A stretch of DNA of 54,515 nt from Gammaproteobacteria bacterium (GCA_024275115.1 JAJRZT010000011.1:1-54515), one strand, 5' to 3'; positions 8,816 to 18,588 are shown, counted from the first letter of the stretch. Made by a program: numbers and translations. Notes: generated by a model not told the origin, from the sequence alone.

Positions 8816-9742
8816 ATGAAATTTAATGGTGAACAGGTCGCATTTGGTCGGCATGAAACTTTCGCACTACGCTATAGCTGGTTATCAAAAGGCTTTCAAA
8901 ACCTCAATGTGTTTGATGACGAAGATGCCGTTGTCCGTTTGGGCGTAGGTAAAAACATGGTGTCGTCTATTCGTTATTGGCTACGAGCTTGTCAGTTAAT
9001 TACCCCGCAGAAGCCTGAACAGCCAGAAGACTTGGGGACACTCATTTTTGATGAAAAAAATGGGTTAGATCCATATCTTGAAGACGAAGCAACAATCTGG
9101 CTAGTTCATTGGTTATTGGCCACTAACGCAACGCTTGCAACGTCTTGGTTTTGGTTTTTTAATAAATATCATAAGCCTGAATTTGCAGGGCAAGAACTGC
9201 AAACGGCACTGTCCGATTTTGTAAAAGAACAAGTGGTTGAAAAACGTCGGCCATCAGCGGGCACTATTAAAAATGATGCGCTGTTATTACCACGTATGTA
9301 TTCGCAGTCAAAAGGTAATGGCCGCACTCCATTAGAAGAAGCTCTCGATTCACCTTTATCTTTGTTAGGTTTAGTTACGCAATCCGCAGGTGGCAGAGCT
9401 TATCAATCAAAACCAGCCGCAAGGCCCGGTTTACCGGTTGGTATTTTTGCTTTTGCTGTTGCACAACTTATACAGCAGCGTAATGTAACAACACTCCCCA
9501 TTGAAGAATTAATGTATAGCCGAGATAATTTTGCATCACCCGGTTCAGTCTTTAGACTAACCGAAACCGATCTAATTACTAAGTTAGAAATTATGGTTGA
9601 TTATATTCCCGGTCATTTTGATATTCGCGAAACATCCGGTATCCATCAGCTATATCAACTAAAAGAAATAGAGCCTTCTAAATTCATTAAAAAATATTAT
9701 GCAGACATTGAAAAAGCCAGCAACAGTGAGGCCGCAGCATGA
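8816..9742 (+). CDS. sspB: SspB-like DNA nickase, DUF4007 family
   Basis: 308-residue DUF4007 protein. In the described SspABCD system, SspB nicks one DNA strand so that sulfur can be inserted into the backbone. The family hallmark is visible at the N-terminus: FGRHETFALRYSWL and then VGKNMVSSIRYWLRA, a region thought to bind DNA. The rest is helical, with a long loop around residues 140-205. The ATG follows AGGAAGGTGA by five bases. The 3' end overlaps sspC by four bases (ATGA). Identification rests on the DUF4007 signature and on the sspC-sspD order behind it. Confidence 0.85.
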   Translation: MKFNGEQVAFGRHETFALRYSWLSKGFQNLNVFDDEDAVVRLGVGKNMVSSIRYWLRACQLITPQKPEQPEDLGTLIFDEKNGLDPYLEDEATIWLVHWLLATNATLATSWFWFFNKYHKPEFAGQELQTALSDFVKEQVVEKRRPSAGTIKNDALLLPRMYSQSKGNGRTPLEEALDSPLSLLGLVTQSAGGRAYQSKPAARPGLPVGIFAFAVAQLIQQRNVTTLPIEELMYSRDNFASPGSVFRLTETDLITKLEIMVDYIPGHFDIRETSGIHQLYQLKEIEPSKFIKKYYADIEKASNSEAAA

Positions 9743-12700
9743 GCCTACATGACTTAGTTTCTGTTAATACCCATTATACTCGTTCAGTAAATCTTGAAAG
9801 GGATTCGGGCTCTGCTGATGTTGTTAATGCCTATATACCTACTTCACGCGCACTACGTACCTTCTCAAGAATAACCGAAGCCTTTAATGCTCAGCTAACA
9901 CCAAGAGCATGGTCATTAATTGGCCCTTATGGTTCAGGAAAATCATCATTTTCAGTGTTTTTATCACAATTGCTTTCGTCGCCAGAAACAGAAGGTGCAA
10001 TAGCCGCTAAAAAAGTATTAAAAAACACCGACCCTATACTTGCGAAAAAATTTATAAAAGCCACAAAAAATAGTGATGGTTATTTAAAGGTGTTGATTAC
10101 AGGTGCACCCGAGTCAATGTCAAAGCGCATTATAAAGGGTTTGGCCGAAACAGCGCAGGAATATTTAGGTGCAAAATTAGCCATTGTAAAAAAATTAAAT
10201 GATGCCTTAAATAATGAATTAAGCACGACCGAAATTATTAGTTTATTTGATCGGTTGCAACAAACTTTATTAAAGAAAAACTGCAAAGGTATTTTGTTAG
10301 TTATAGATGAGCTAGGTAAGTTTTTGGAATATGAAGCTCGTCACTATGGTGCGAACGATATTTACTTGCTGCAAGCTTTAGCAGAACATGCCTGTAAAGG
10401 CAGTGAAGCAAATCTATTCTTATTTGTACTCTTGCATCAATCATTTGAACAATATGCAAAAGGCTTAGGTGAAAACTTAAGAAATGAATGGTCAAAAGTT
10501 CAAGGCCGTTTTGAAGATGTACCATTTCTTGAGTCAGCAGAACAAGTATTAAGAGTTGTGTCCGCTGCTTTTGAATACAAGTTAACAAAAAAACAAGCTA
10601 AAGAAATAGCCGATAAATCTACAAAAGTGGTTGATGTTTTAATAGAACAACAAGCAATACCGAACACATTAAATCAAAAAGAGGCTGTTGAACTATACAG
10701 TAGCTGCTATCCACTGCACCCTGTCAGTGCAGTTTTATTGCCTTTGTTATGTCAAAAAGTAGCACAAAATGAGCGTACACTTTTTAGTTATTTAGGTAGC
10801 CATGAAGAGTTTGGTTTGCAGTACATGCTGTCGGAATTAGAAGCATTGGGTGAATATGTTTACCCGCATCATATCTATGATTATTTTATAATGAACCAAC
10901 CTGCTGCGTTAGGTGATTATGCAACTCACCGCCGTTGGGCAGAAGTAGTAACATCAATTGAACGCTTAGGTGATGCACCCGAAGCTGAAATTAATATTTT
11001 AAAAACCATTGGCATACTTAATATTATTGGTAGTAAAGGCGGGTTTAAAGCTTCAAAGCCCCTATTAGAAACCTGTTTGCCGAAAAAAACAACCGTTAAA
11101 AATGCGCTTAAGTCACTGCAATATAAATCAATTATTAACTATCGACGCTTTAATGCGGAATACCGTGTTTGGCAAGGGAGTGATTTTGATTTAGAAGCCG
11201 CACTACAAGAAGAACTCAGTAATATTGGCCAGTTTTCTTTAGCTAGTGAATTAAATAATGCCAAAAATATGCTGCCTATTGTGGCGCGTAAATATACGAT
11301 TAAAACCGGAACATTGCGCTATTTTGTACCGACCTTTGTTGATGCAAAAAGCTATAAAATTACAGATGTACAATGTAAGGATGCACGTATTATTTTTTAC
11401 TTAGCATCGGATCAGGACGATGAAAAAATATTTTATAATGAAGTTACTCGTTATTTTTCAAACCTCGATATTGTTGCGTTAAATTTAAATGGTTCTCAAC
11501 TTCGAGAAGCGGTTGCAGAAACACTCGCATTAAAACGCGTTGGTATAAACCGGCAAGAATTAAACAGTGACCCTGTTGCAAAACGTGAATATGAAGACCG
11601 CTTAACCGCAGCAGAACAGGCAGAAGATCAATTACTGCAAGATTTAATTGCCTATCCAGCAGAATGTAACTGGTATCATGAAGGTAATAAGCAAGGTGTT
11701 ACTAATAAGCGTTCAATGCAAAGCATGCTTTCAGGTGTGCTTGAAAATGTATATAAGCATACACCTAATATATACAATGAATTAGTTAACCGAGACAAAC
11801 CATCAGCACAAGCAAATGCAGGCAGAAATAAGCTGTTACTTGCAATGCAAAACCACGTAACAGAAAAAGATTTAGGGATAGATAAATTCCCGGCAGAAAA
11901 ATCCATTTACCGAGCAGTGTTAAAAGAAACCGGACTACATCAGTTTAATGAACAAACAGACAAATGGGAATTATGCGCGCCCTCTAGCGATGGACGTAAA
12001 GATAAAAAATCAAATATGCGCCATGTATGGTCACGTATAAATGAGTTTTTAGACAGCACAGAAAAGCAAGCAAAATCATTCGCCGAACTGAATAATGAAT
12101 TAATCGCACCACCGTATGGTGTTAAAGCAGGTTTATTGCCTATTTTTTATATAACGGCTTATTTGGTTTATCAGCATGAACTAGCCTTGTATGAACAAAG
12201 GCGATATAAACCTTATTTTACAGAAGAAATGATCGAACGGTTTGTAAAACGACCTGATGAGTTTTTCTTTCAACGGTTCAGAATTACTGGTTTAAGAGAA
12301 TCAATTTTTGAACAATATTCAAAGGTTATATTTAAAGATTCAAAAAAACGCACCTTATTAGAATTAGCAAAACCACTTGCTACATTTATGGGTGATTTGC
12401 CTGAATACACACATAAAACCAGAAAAGGTTTAAAACCCGATGCGACAAAAGTAAGAACCGCATTTAACTTAGCAAAATCACCTGAGGTATTGCTTTTTGA
12501 AGAATTACCAAAGGCTTTAGGTTTTGAAGAGTTAAGTGCAAAGGCCAGTCAAAAAGTATTAGAAGAATTTGCACAGAAATTAACAGATAACTTACGTGAA
12601 CTACGTGATGCACACGGTAATTTGTTGTATAAGCAAAAAGAATTGCTTGCCCAGGCATTTATTATCAGTCCTCAATTACCTTTGGACGAAGTCAGGAATA

Positions 12701-13236
12701 TTATTTCTGGTAAGTGCCACGGACTTGATAAATTCACGGTTGATACAAAAGGTCTGCGTGCATTTATTATGCGGTTAACTAAGTCGACAGGCACAACCAA
12801 AGAATGGTTTGAGAATATTTTAATGTTTCTTGGCAATAAGCCAACCAATAAATGGTTGGATAGTGACCAAGATATAGCTGAATATCGGTTAACTACATTT
12901 TCACGAAGTGTATTGGATCTTGAAAAGCTGTCATTACATGAGAAATCATTAAATTACCTAGTAAGCAATGATTTTGATGTATATTTATTACGTAGCGTCA
13001 AAAAAGGGGGCGAAATGTATGATGAGGTAGTGGCAGTAGATCAAAAAAATAAACCAACCATTACGGAAGCTAAAAGACAAATTTTAGATATTTTAAATAA
13101 CCTCCCGGATAAAGAGTTAGAATTAGGTGTGTTAGCTGAAGTAACAGATACCTTTTTTTATATGTATAAAAAAGAGCAGTCAAAAAGAAAAGAAAGCAAC
13201 ACCAACACAAAAATTAAAAAGGTTGGTAAAACATGA
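9739..13236 (+). CDS. sspC: SspC-like large P-loop ATPase
   Basis: 1165-residue ATPase of the DNA phosphorothioation machinery. Walker A GPYGSGKSS is at residues 62-70 and Walker B ILLVIDE at 185-191. The remainder is long, mostly helical and without membrane segments, consistent with a scaffold or motor that couples nicking to sulfur transfer. The C-terminus is very Lys-rich (KKEQSKRKESNTNTKIKK), suggesting nucleic-acid contact. It overlaps sspB and sspD by four bases each, so the three subunits are translationally coupled. Sequence similarity to characterised SspC was not tested; the assignment uses the Walker motifs, size and position. Confidence 0.82.
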   Translation: MSLHDLVSVNTHYTRSVNLERDSGSADVVNAYIPTSRALRTFSRITEAFNAQLTPRAWSLIGPYGSGKSSFSVFLSQLLSSPETEGAIAAKKVLKNTDPILAKKFIKATKNSDGYLKVLITGAPESMSKRIIKGLAETAQEYLGAKLAIVKKLNDALNNELSTTEIISLFDRLQQTLLKKNCKGILLVIDELGKFLEYEARHYGANDIYLLQALAEHACKGSEANLFLFVLLHQSFEQYAKGLGENLRNEWSKVQGRFEDVPFLESAEQVLRVVSAAFEYKLTKKQAKEIADKSTKVVDVLIEQQAIPNTLNQKEAVELYSSCYPLHPVSAVLLPLLCQKVAQNERTLFSYLGSHEEFGLQYMLSELEALGEYVYPHHIYDYFIMNQPAALGDYATHRRWAEVVTSIERLGDAPEAEINILKTIGILNIIGSKGGFKASKPLLETCLPKKTTVKNALKSLQYKSIINYRRFNAEYRVWQGSDFDLEAALQEELSNIGQFSLASELNNAKNMLPIVARKYTIKTGTLRYFVPTFVDAKSYKITDVQCKDARIIFYLASDQDDEKIFYNEVTRYFSNLDIVALNLNGSQLREAVAETLALKRVGINRQELNSDPVAKREYEDRLTAAEQAEDQLLQDLIAYPAECNWYHEGNKQGVTNKRSMQSMLSGVLENVYKHTPNIYNELVNRDKPSAQANAGRNKLLLAMQNHVTEKDLGIDKFPAEKSIYRAVLKETGLHQFNEQTDKWELCAPSSDGRKDKKSNMRHVWSRINEFLDSTEKQAKSFAELNNELIAPPYGVKAGLLPIFYITAYLVYQHELALYEQRRYKPYFTEEMIERFVKRPDEFFFQRFRITGLRESIFEQYSKVIFKDSKKRTLLELAKPLATFMGDLPEYTHKTRKGLKPDATKVRTAFNLAKSPEVLLFEELPKALGFEELSAKASQKVLEEFAQKLTDNLRELRDAHGNLLYKQKELLAQAFIISPQLPLDEVRNIISGKCHGLDKFTVDTKGLRAFIMRLTKSTGTTKEWFENILMFLGNKPTNKWLDSDQDIAEYRLTTFSRSVLDLEKLSLHEKSLNYLVSNDFDVYLLRSVKKGGEMYDEVVAVDQKNKPTITEAKRQILDILNNLPDKELELGVLAEVTDTFFYMYKKEQSKRKESNTNTKIKKVGKT

Positions 13237-14090
13237 GTGAAAGTTATAAAGAATTAATACAAGACTCTCAATACCGCCATGTATTAGGTATTTCAGGTGG
13301 TAAAGACAGTGCCGCGTTAGCCATTTATATAAAAGAAAACTACCCAGAAGTACATAAAAAGGTGGAGTATTTTTTTACAGACACCGGTGCAGAACTCGAT
13401 GAAGTGTATGACTTTTTAGCAAAGCTAGAAGCCTATTTAGGCAAAGAAATTATACGCCTAAGTAGCGGTAAACCCTTTGAACACTGGTTAATGCTACATA
13501 ACGAATATTTGCCATCGCCCCAGCAACGCTGGTGTACGCGGATGATGAAAATTAAACCCTTTGAAGAATTTGTGGGAGACGACCCGGTAATTAGCTATGT
13601 GGGTATCCGTGCAGATGAAAACCGCGAAGGTTACATTAGTAAAAAAGAAACAATAAAAGCGGTATTCCCCTTTGTTGAAGATGGTCTAGTAAGAGATGAT
13701 ATTTTCCAAATGTTAGAAGACACCGTAGGCATTCCTGAATATTACAAATGGCGCTCACGTTCAGGCTGTTATTTTTGTTTTTTCCAACAACAAAAAGAAT
13801 GGTTAGGGCTTAAACGTAACCACCCACACTTATTTGAAAAAGCAAAAGCCTTCGAAAATAGAATAAGAACAAAGTTCGACTGGAGAGAAGGTGAAGTAGA
13901 GTTTGGAGGCCATGGTTATACGTGGAGTTCACAAGGCACGTTAGATGAGCTTGTAAAAAGAGCCGAGTTAAGAGAGAAGAAAGATCTTAATAAAATAATA
14001 AAAGTAAATGAAAGATGGCAAGATGTTTTGAGGTTTCATGAAGACGATGAAGATCCTGAAGATCAAGCTTGTTTAATTTGTAGTCTATAA
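13233..14090 (+). CDS. sspD: SspD-like sulfur transferase, PAPS reductase/PP-loop family
   Basis: 285-residue N-type ATP pyrophosphatase related to DndC and PAPS reductase. It is expected to activate DNA phosphate with ATP and help insert sulfur. The PP-loop SGGKDS is at residues 21-26. Cys101 (QRWC), Cys179/Cys182 (SGCYFC) and Cys280/Cys283 (CLIC) are candidates for an Fe-S cluster and persulfide relay. The acidic EDDEDPEDQ stretch precedes the last Cys pair. The start overlaps sspC by four bases. The stop is 16 bases before the next gene, with an AGAGGGAAATT ribosome site between. Confidence 0.87.
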   Translation: MSESYKELIQDSQYRHVLGISGGKDSAALAIYIKENYPEVHKKVEYFFTDTGAELDEVYDFLAKLEAYLGKEIIRLSSGKPFEHWLMLHNEYLPSPQQRWCTRMMKIKPFEEFVGDDPVISYVGIRADENREGYISKKETIKAVFPFVEDGLVRDDIFQMLEDTVGIPEYYKWRSRSGCYFCFFQQQKEWLGLKRNHPHLFEKAKAFENRIRTKFDWREGEVEFGGHGYTWSSQGTLDELVKRAELREKKDLNKIIKVNERWQDVLRFHEDDEDPEDQACLICSL

Positions 14091-14106
14091 TATATAGAGG
14101 GAAATT

Positions 14107-15831
14107 ATGTCACGCGAAAATTTAAGTTGGAATGCGAATAGAGTATTATTCGGGCTTAGTCGAATAGGCTATACACCACAGACTGCAATTGCTGATATTG
14201 TCGATAACTCTATTACCAATGGTGCTAGCAATGTGTATATAAATATTGTGAAGGAGCGCGAAGATCTATCAGACAATAGAAAAAACAATATTAAAGAGTA
14301 TTTAATTATTGATGATGGATGTGGTATGAATAAGCAAGGCATTTTATCTGCTTTTGAATTAGGTAGTGATGCTCTTTTATATGGCGATGCATCATTATCG
14401 AAGTTTGGATTAGGTCTTAAATCCGCATCATTTTCACAAGGAAATGTATTAGAAATAATTTCATCTGATGGGGAATCGGGTGATTTTCTTAAGTACAAAG
14501 TTGATTTAAACACAATAAAAAACTCATATTTTTGCACTCTAGAAAGTCTTACTAATGAAGATAATGAAATTATTACGCAGTATATAAATGGAAATAACGG
14601 CACCATTATTCGTATTGCAGATATACATCAGAGTAATCATCCGAGCCCAAAAAATACTATTAACGAATTACAATATCGTCTTGGTATTATATATTATTAT
14701 TTTATTGATGATGGGTTAAATTTATCTCTCAATGGTGAGTTAATAGAAAAGTATGATGTTTTATTTACATCAGAAGCGGAAAAAAATGGGAATTTAAATG
14801 AGCACGAGTGGAACGGAAAAGAAGTTTGTTGGATTAAAAGGCCAACAACACAAACTTTAGATATAGGTGCTGATCCTTCTATTAGTGCAAGTGTTGAAGT
14901 GACCCAGTTACCGCATCCACCAATTCATAGTTTAGATGGAGAAAATGTACCTGCTCAAATAAGAAAAAAATATAAAATTGAGTCTGGCAATTATGGGTAT
15001 TATGTATATAGAAATAAAAGACTGATATCTTGGGCTGAAAGATTTGATGGTTTAATTCCTCAAGATCAAGACTTCTTTTCATTTCGGGGAAGAATATTGT
15101 TAGATAGTACAGCTGACGATTCATTTAATATTGATGTCAAGAAGTCACATCTTACATTATCAGAAGAAGCACGCAACGCTCTTAGTGATCTATCCGATGA
15201 GTATAAACGAAAAAGTAAAAAGGCTTGGCAAAGAGCGGGAGAGCTTAAGACCCAAATGCTAGGTGAAGAGCCAAATAGGTTGGCAAATGATATCGCAGCT
15301 GATCTTGATTTACCTGATATATTACCTGGTGAATCTATCCCTAGTCCAGAGGAAGAAAAAGAAAAAATTAATAGGGAAGTAGAAATAAAAGAAAAAATAA
15401 AAGAAAAAATAAAATCTGAAGCTATCGAACAAGAAGAAAAAGAAGATTTAAGTGATGATGAAGTATCAAATTATGTGTCAGAAAGCAGTGAGTCAAAAGA
15501 TAAAAGAATTATAAGAACAAGATATATCCAAGATAATCATTTGTGGGAGCCTTATTATGATGATGACCATGGTTGGTCTGTTCGTATAAATAAAAATCAT
15601 AGATTTTCAAAATGTATCTATGAAGATAATTCCGAAAATTTAGATTTACAAATAATATATGAATTACTGCTACTTCAAATGGCTCATGCTGAAATATCAA
15701 TGAGAAAACAACTAGGCTTTAATCAGGATGATGTGGAAAAAATTATCCTTAATTATAGAGATACTATATCGAGCCTACTTGTAACTATGATGAGGTCAGA
15801 AAATATTACTCTGCCACCAATAGGCAAATAG
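14107..15831 (+). CDS. MORC/MutL-like GHKL ATPase, putative defence effector
   Basis: 574 residues. The GHKL ATP-binding site is clear: N-motif AIADIVDNSI (27-36), motif II IDDGCGM (68-74), motif III FGLGLKSAS (100-108) and a later GTIIRI. This is the HATPase_c_3 layout of MutL, Hsp90 and MORC proteins, which clamp onto DNA. After the transducer-like middle (about 230-370) comes a highly charged Glu/Lys coiled coil (about 415-450) and a helical C-terminal domain. It follows sspD by 16 bases and precedes the GIY-YIG gene by 13 bases. Prokaryotic MORC-like ATPases have been proposed as restriction components. Base composition looks more AT-rich than sspB-D. A restriction role is inference. Confidence 0.85.
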   Translation: MSRENLSWNANRVLFGLSRIGYTPQTAIADIVDNSITNGASNVYINIVKEREDLSDNRKNNIKEYLIIDDGCGMNKQGILSAFELGSDALLYGDASLSKFGLGLKSASFSQGNVLEIISSDGESGDFLKYKVDLNTIKNSYFCTLESLTNEDNEIITQYINGNNGTIIRIADIHQSNHPSPKNTINELQYRLGIIYYYFIDDGLNLSLNGELIEKYDVLFTSEAEKNGNLNEHEWNGKEVCWIKRPTTQTLDIGADPSISASVEVTQLPHPPIHSLDGENVPAQIRKKYKIESGNYGYYVYRNKRLISWAERFDGLIPQDQDFFSFRGRILLDSTADDSFNIDVKKSHLTLSEEARNALSDLSDEYKRKSKKAWQRAGELKTQMLGEEPNRLANDIAADLDLPDILPGESIPSPEEEKEKINREVEIKEKIKEKIKSEAIEQEEKEDLSDDEVSNYVSESSESKDKRIIRTRYIQDNHLWEPYYDDDHGWSVRINKNHRFSKCIYEDNSENLDLQIIYELLLLQMAHAEISMRKQLGFNQDDVEKIILNYRDTISSLLVTMMRSENITLPPIGK

Positions 15832-15844
15832 TTAAGGTTTTGTT

Positions 15845-16291
15845 TTGATATTAACTTATATATCAAATATTTTTAACAGAGAACGTGCATACATTTATAT
15901 TTGGTTTACACGTGATTATAAATCTATTTATGTGGGGCAAACGAATAGTGAGTGCGGTACTTTAGGTCGAGCATATGCGCACGTCAAAAGTCATGGAACA
16001 TTAAGGGATAGATTTTATGATACGGAAGGGATTTCAATAGAAAATGTTGTTGATTGGCATCTTGCTAGTTTTTGTTTACCAGATAAAAAAAAGTACACTA
16101 GCGTGGAATCATCTTTTAGATTGGCAGTGGAATATTTAGTTCAAGTAAAACTTAATGAGGTAAGATCCACAACAACACCTAAGTTTCGCATAATATCAAA
16201 TGTAACTTACACAGATTATTGTAGTAATAAGGAAGTAATTAGAATTAGTGACAATATAATTAACGAATTTTTATTGGCATTTAATAGATAA
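15845..16291 (+). CDS. GIY-YIG nuclease, putative effector
   Basis: 148-residue protein with a GIY-YIG endonuclease core. YIYIW (16-20) stands for the GIY strand and SIYVGQT (27-33) for the YIG strand. Arg42 in GRAYAH supplies the catalytic Arg, His46 follows it, and Glu88 in SVESS is the likely metal-binding Glu. The C-terminal half (about 90-148) matches nothing I know. The start is TTG, with AAGG seven bases upstream; no ATG fits better. It is the last gene of the operon. The GIY residue is changed (IYI), so activity needs a test. A role cutting unmodified or phosphorothioate DNA together with the GHKL ATPase is inference. Confidence 0.75.
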   Translation: MILTYISNIFNRERAYIYIWFTRDYKSIYVGQTNSECGTLGRAYAHVKSHGTLRDRFYDTEGISIENVVDWHLASFCLPDKKKYTSVESSFRLAVEYLVQVKLNEVRSTTTPKFRIISNVTYTDYCSNKEVIRISDNIINEFLLAFNR

Positions 16292-16308
16292 CTATTAGTT
16301 GGAATAAT

Positions 16309-18192
16309 TTATATTTGATTATTGATATACGCACTCTTATTTACAAGGGGTGTGGGTTTGAACTTACCAGTATATTCAAAAAAATCAATATCAAGCTCTC
16401 GCAGCTTGATTTTTATTCTTTCAAGTAATAGCGGCATATCTTTATCCCAGTCATCATAACGCATTAGGCTAACTTTGCCTGATCGAATGTGGGCTTTAAT
16501 TAACTGAAAATCATCTATATCACCATAGAGCTGTGTTGCGCAGCCAATATATATGCGTAATACAGCGGGTAATTCACCAAGATAGTTTTTATAGAAGGTA
16601 TAGCTATGGCTTTCTTCTAAAAACCCGCAACCTAGGTTTTTATGTGCCGCTATACAGGCTTCATTAATGGTTAATGGGTTACCAACTGAGAAAAGCATTT
16701 CTTTAGCTTGTTCAAGTGCGATTTGATACGAGGGGAAAAAGGCTTTGATATCGCGTTTTAAACTCTCTGGCATTTTGCTTTGAGCTTTACGTTTTTCAAA
16801 CATACCTAATGCAAAATAAACAATTAAATCTTCTTTGCGCTTTTCTGTTGATTCGCTAAAAACTTCATCACCAAAATGCTTTAATAAGGTTTGGTGTGCT
16901 TTATTATGTGAGCCACAAATTCGACGTATTTGTTCTGAAAACTCAAATTCGTTATTTGCAGGGATACGTCCGAGCTCAAGTGTGGTTTCCCAATAATCAG
17001 TAAATAGCTCGATATGTTTATCGATAACATCTTTCTTTATAACTTTAGTTTTAAGCGCTAGTTGACGTTGTGTTTTTTGTTTCCAGTCACGTTTTATATG
17101 TTGGCGTTCAGATAAAAAGACTTGTTCTTCAAGTTTGTCTTTAAAGACAAAAAAAATGCCTTGCCCTGTCGCTATAGCTGCTTCATTAAGTGTTGATTCA
17201 ATATAATAACGAATTTCCCCTTGTGAATAATATTTTTGAAAGGTATTTCTGCTGGTAATAATACCGTCTTTATAAGGTGCAAATTGACTTATAACACTTT
17301 CACCGGCCACCATGACGGCAACTACCAATATTTTATCGGCATGTTTCCAAGCGTTAATGAGCGTTTCAGTACGTTCTTGTCTATCTTCTATAACGTTAAG
17401 AACAAAGCCCAAGTTTACGATATCTCGGTTAGAATATTCTTCATCAGGTCGGTGTACGGGGTCCCAGCCAGTAATATTGATACCGTGGGCTTCTAACTCT
17501 CTAACATCGTCACCTTTGCCGCAACCGTAATCGAGTACACTGTAGTCATCATTAAGGTAATTATGTCGGGCTAATGCCTGCATCGGTTGTGAAAGCTGAT
17601 TACGATCAATGGCTGTTTTGTGGCGCTCAACTTCACCATTGAAGTTAGACGTTGTTGCTACGACAGGTTTATCCGTTAAAGGTTTTAATCGGCCAATTTC
17701 ATCTAAAAAATGGCCTTTAGATTTAATGAGCTTTTCCCAATTTTGTTTAAAGCCAATGCGGTTTACTTTTTCATATAGACCAATGGCTTCACCTTCCGCT
17801 GTTATTTCTTTGAACAATGGAATGAGCGGATAGCTGTTTGTAACAAAGGTTTCTTTTCTATGAAGAATGGGCGGGTTTTCTGATTTCGAGTAATCTGATT
17901 TTCGAATAGTCTGTTTTTGAATATCGACTATCTGACTAAGTTTTAAGGCGGGGTAACTTATTTCTTCAAAATCAGGGTAGTTAAGAAAAGTGATTTTATA
18001 GTCTTTTTTGTAAAATTTAAGGATATTCCAGCTATCCTCCGTGATATTAAATTGGTCGACTGTTTTTGTAACTAAGGCAGTGAGAGTTTCTGGTAAATGA
18101 TAGATTGCACTTTTATGTATATATACAGAATCTGGAAGATTCTTGCCTATTGCTAAAGATTTAATCTCGCTGCTGTATTCAATAAAATCCAT
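16309..18192 (-). CDS. DNA phosphorothioation-associated putative methyltransferase
   Basis: 627-residue protein resembling the family named for its link to DNA phosphorothioation loci (TIGR04096). The N-terminal part starts with the family-type IGKNLPDSVYIH pattern (15-26) and binds an unknown partner. The SAM-binding motif VLDYGCGKGDD is at 219-229, with an acidic follow-up GWDPVHRP, as in class I methyltransferases. The C-terminal 300 residues are helical. It converges on the ssp operon with 17 bases between stops, so it has its own promoter. Its substrate is unknown; a base near the phosphorothioate or the tRNA pool are both possible. No clear Shine-Dalgarno precedes the ATG. Confidence 0.85.
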   Translation of the reverse strand: MDFIEYSSEIKSLAIGKNLPDSVYIHKSAIYHLPETLTALVTKTVDQFNITEDSWNILKFYKKDYKITFLNYPDFEEISYPALKLSQIVDIQKQTIRKSDYSKSENPPILHRKETFVTNSYPLIPLFKEITAEGEAIGLYEKVNRIGFKQNWEKLIKSKGHFLDEIGRLKPLTDKPVVATTSNFNGEVERHKTAIDRNQLSQPMQALARHNYLNDDYSVLDYGCGKGDDVRELEAHGINITGWDPVHRPDEEYSNRDIVNLGFVLNVIEDRQERTETLINAWKHADKILVVAVMVAGESVISQFAPYKDGIITSRNTFQKYYSQGEIRYYIESTLNEAAIATGQGIFFVFKDKLEEQVFLSERQHIKRDWKQKTQRQLALKTKVIKKDVIDKHIELFTDYWETTLELGRIPANNEFEFSEQIRRICGSHNKAHQTLLKHFGDEVFSESTEKRKEDLIVYFALGMFEKRKAQSKMPESLKRDIKAFFPSYQIALEQAKEMLFSVGNPLTINEACIAAHKNLGCGFLEESHSYTFYKNYLGELPAVLRIYIGCATQLYGDIDDFQLIKAHIRSGKVSLMRYDDWDKDMPLLLERIKIKLRELDIDFFEYTGKFKPTPLVNKSAYINNQI

Positions 18193-18588
18193 ATGTGGTA
18201 TCGCTAGTTATTAGTAAAATTTTAAGGATTAACATCAGCTCTAACTTTTCTCACCGCTTTTTACAGAAACTCTATAAGTTATTCTGCTTCAGTTATCCCT
18301 TCAAATTGGAATAGAGTATATCAAAGTCACTTTATGTTGAAATTAGAATTAGTTGACTTTATCGCTAATCCCAACGCACTAGCAAGCCTTACGGTATATG
18401 TTATATTTGTTTTTGAATAGCAAGTATTAAAATACTTGGATATCTATAAATTATTGTTTTACAAGCAGAATATAGAATGAAAATACCAGTATCACCACCA
18501 AAATTTGATGTTAGTTTGTGCTCTATCAATTACCTTCGCCGCGTGAGAAAGCAATTTTTTGGAAGAGCATTAGATATGACAACAATAT
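18193..18588. other. AT-rich gap with gene remnants
   Basis: Upstream region of the methyltransferase gene. Apart from the short Fic-like N-terminal remnant from 18477 I see no gene. Inferred to be a recombination junction between the ssp block and the hipA block. Confidence 0.4.

Noticed and set aside
8621-18192. BREX, DISARM or Dnd system
   Set aside because: No pglZ, brxC, drmA, dndD or dndE-like protein; DUF4007 plus large ATPase plus PP-loop protein fits SspBCD better.
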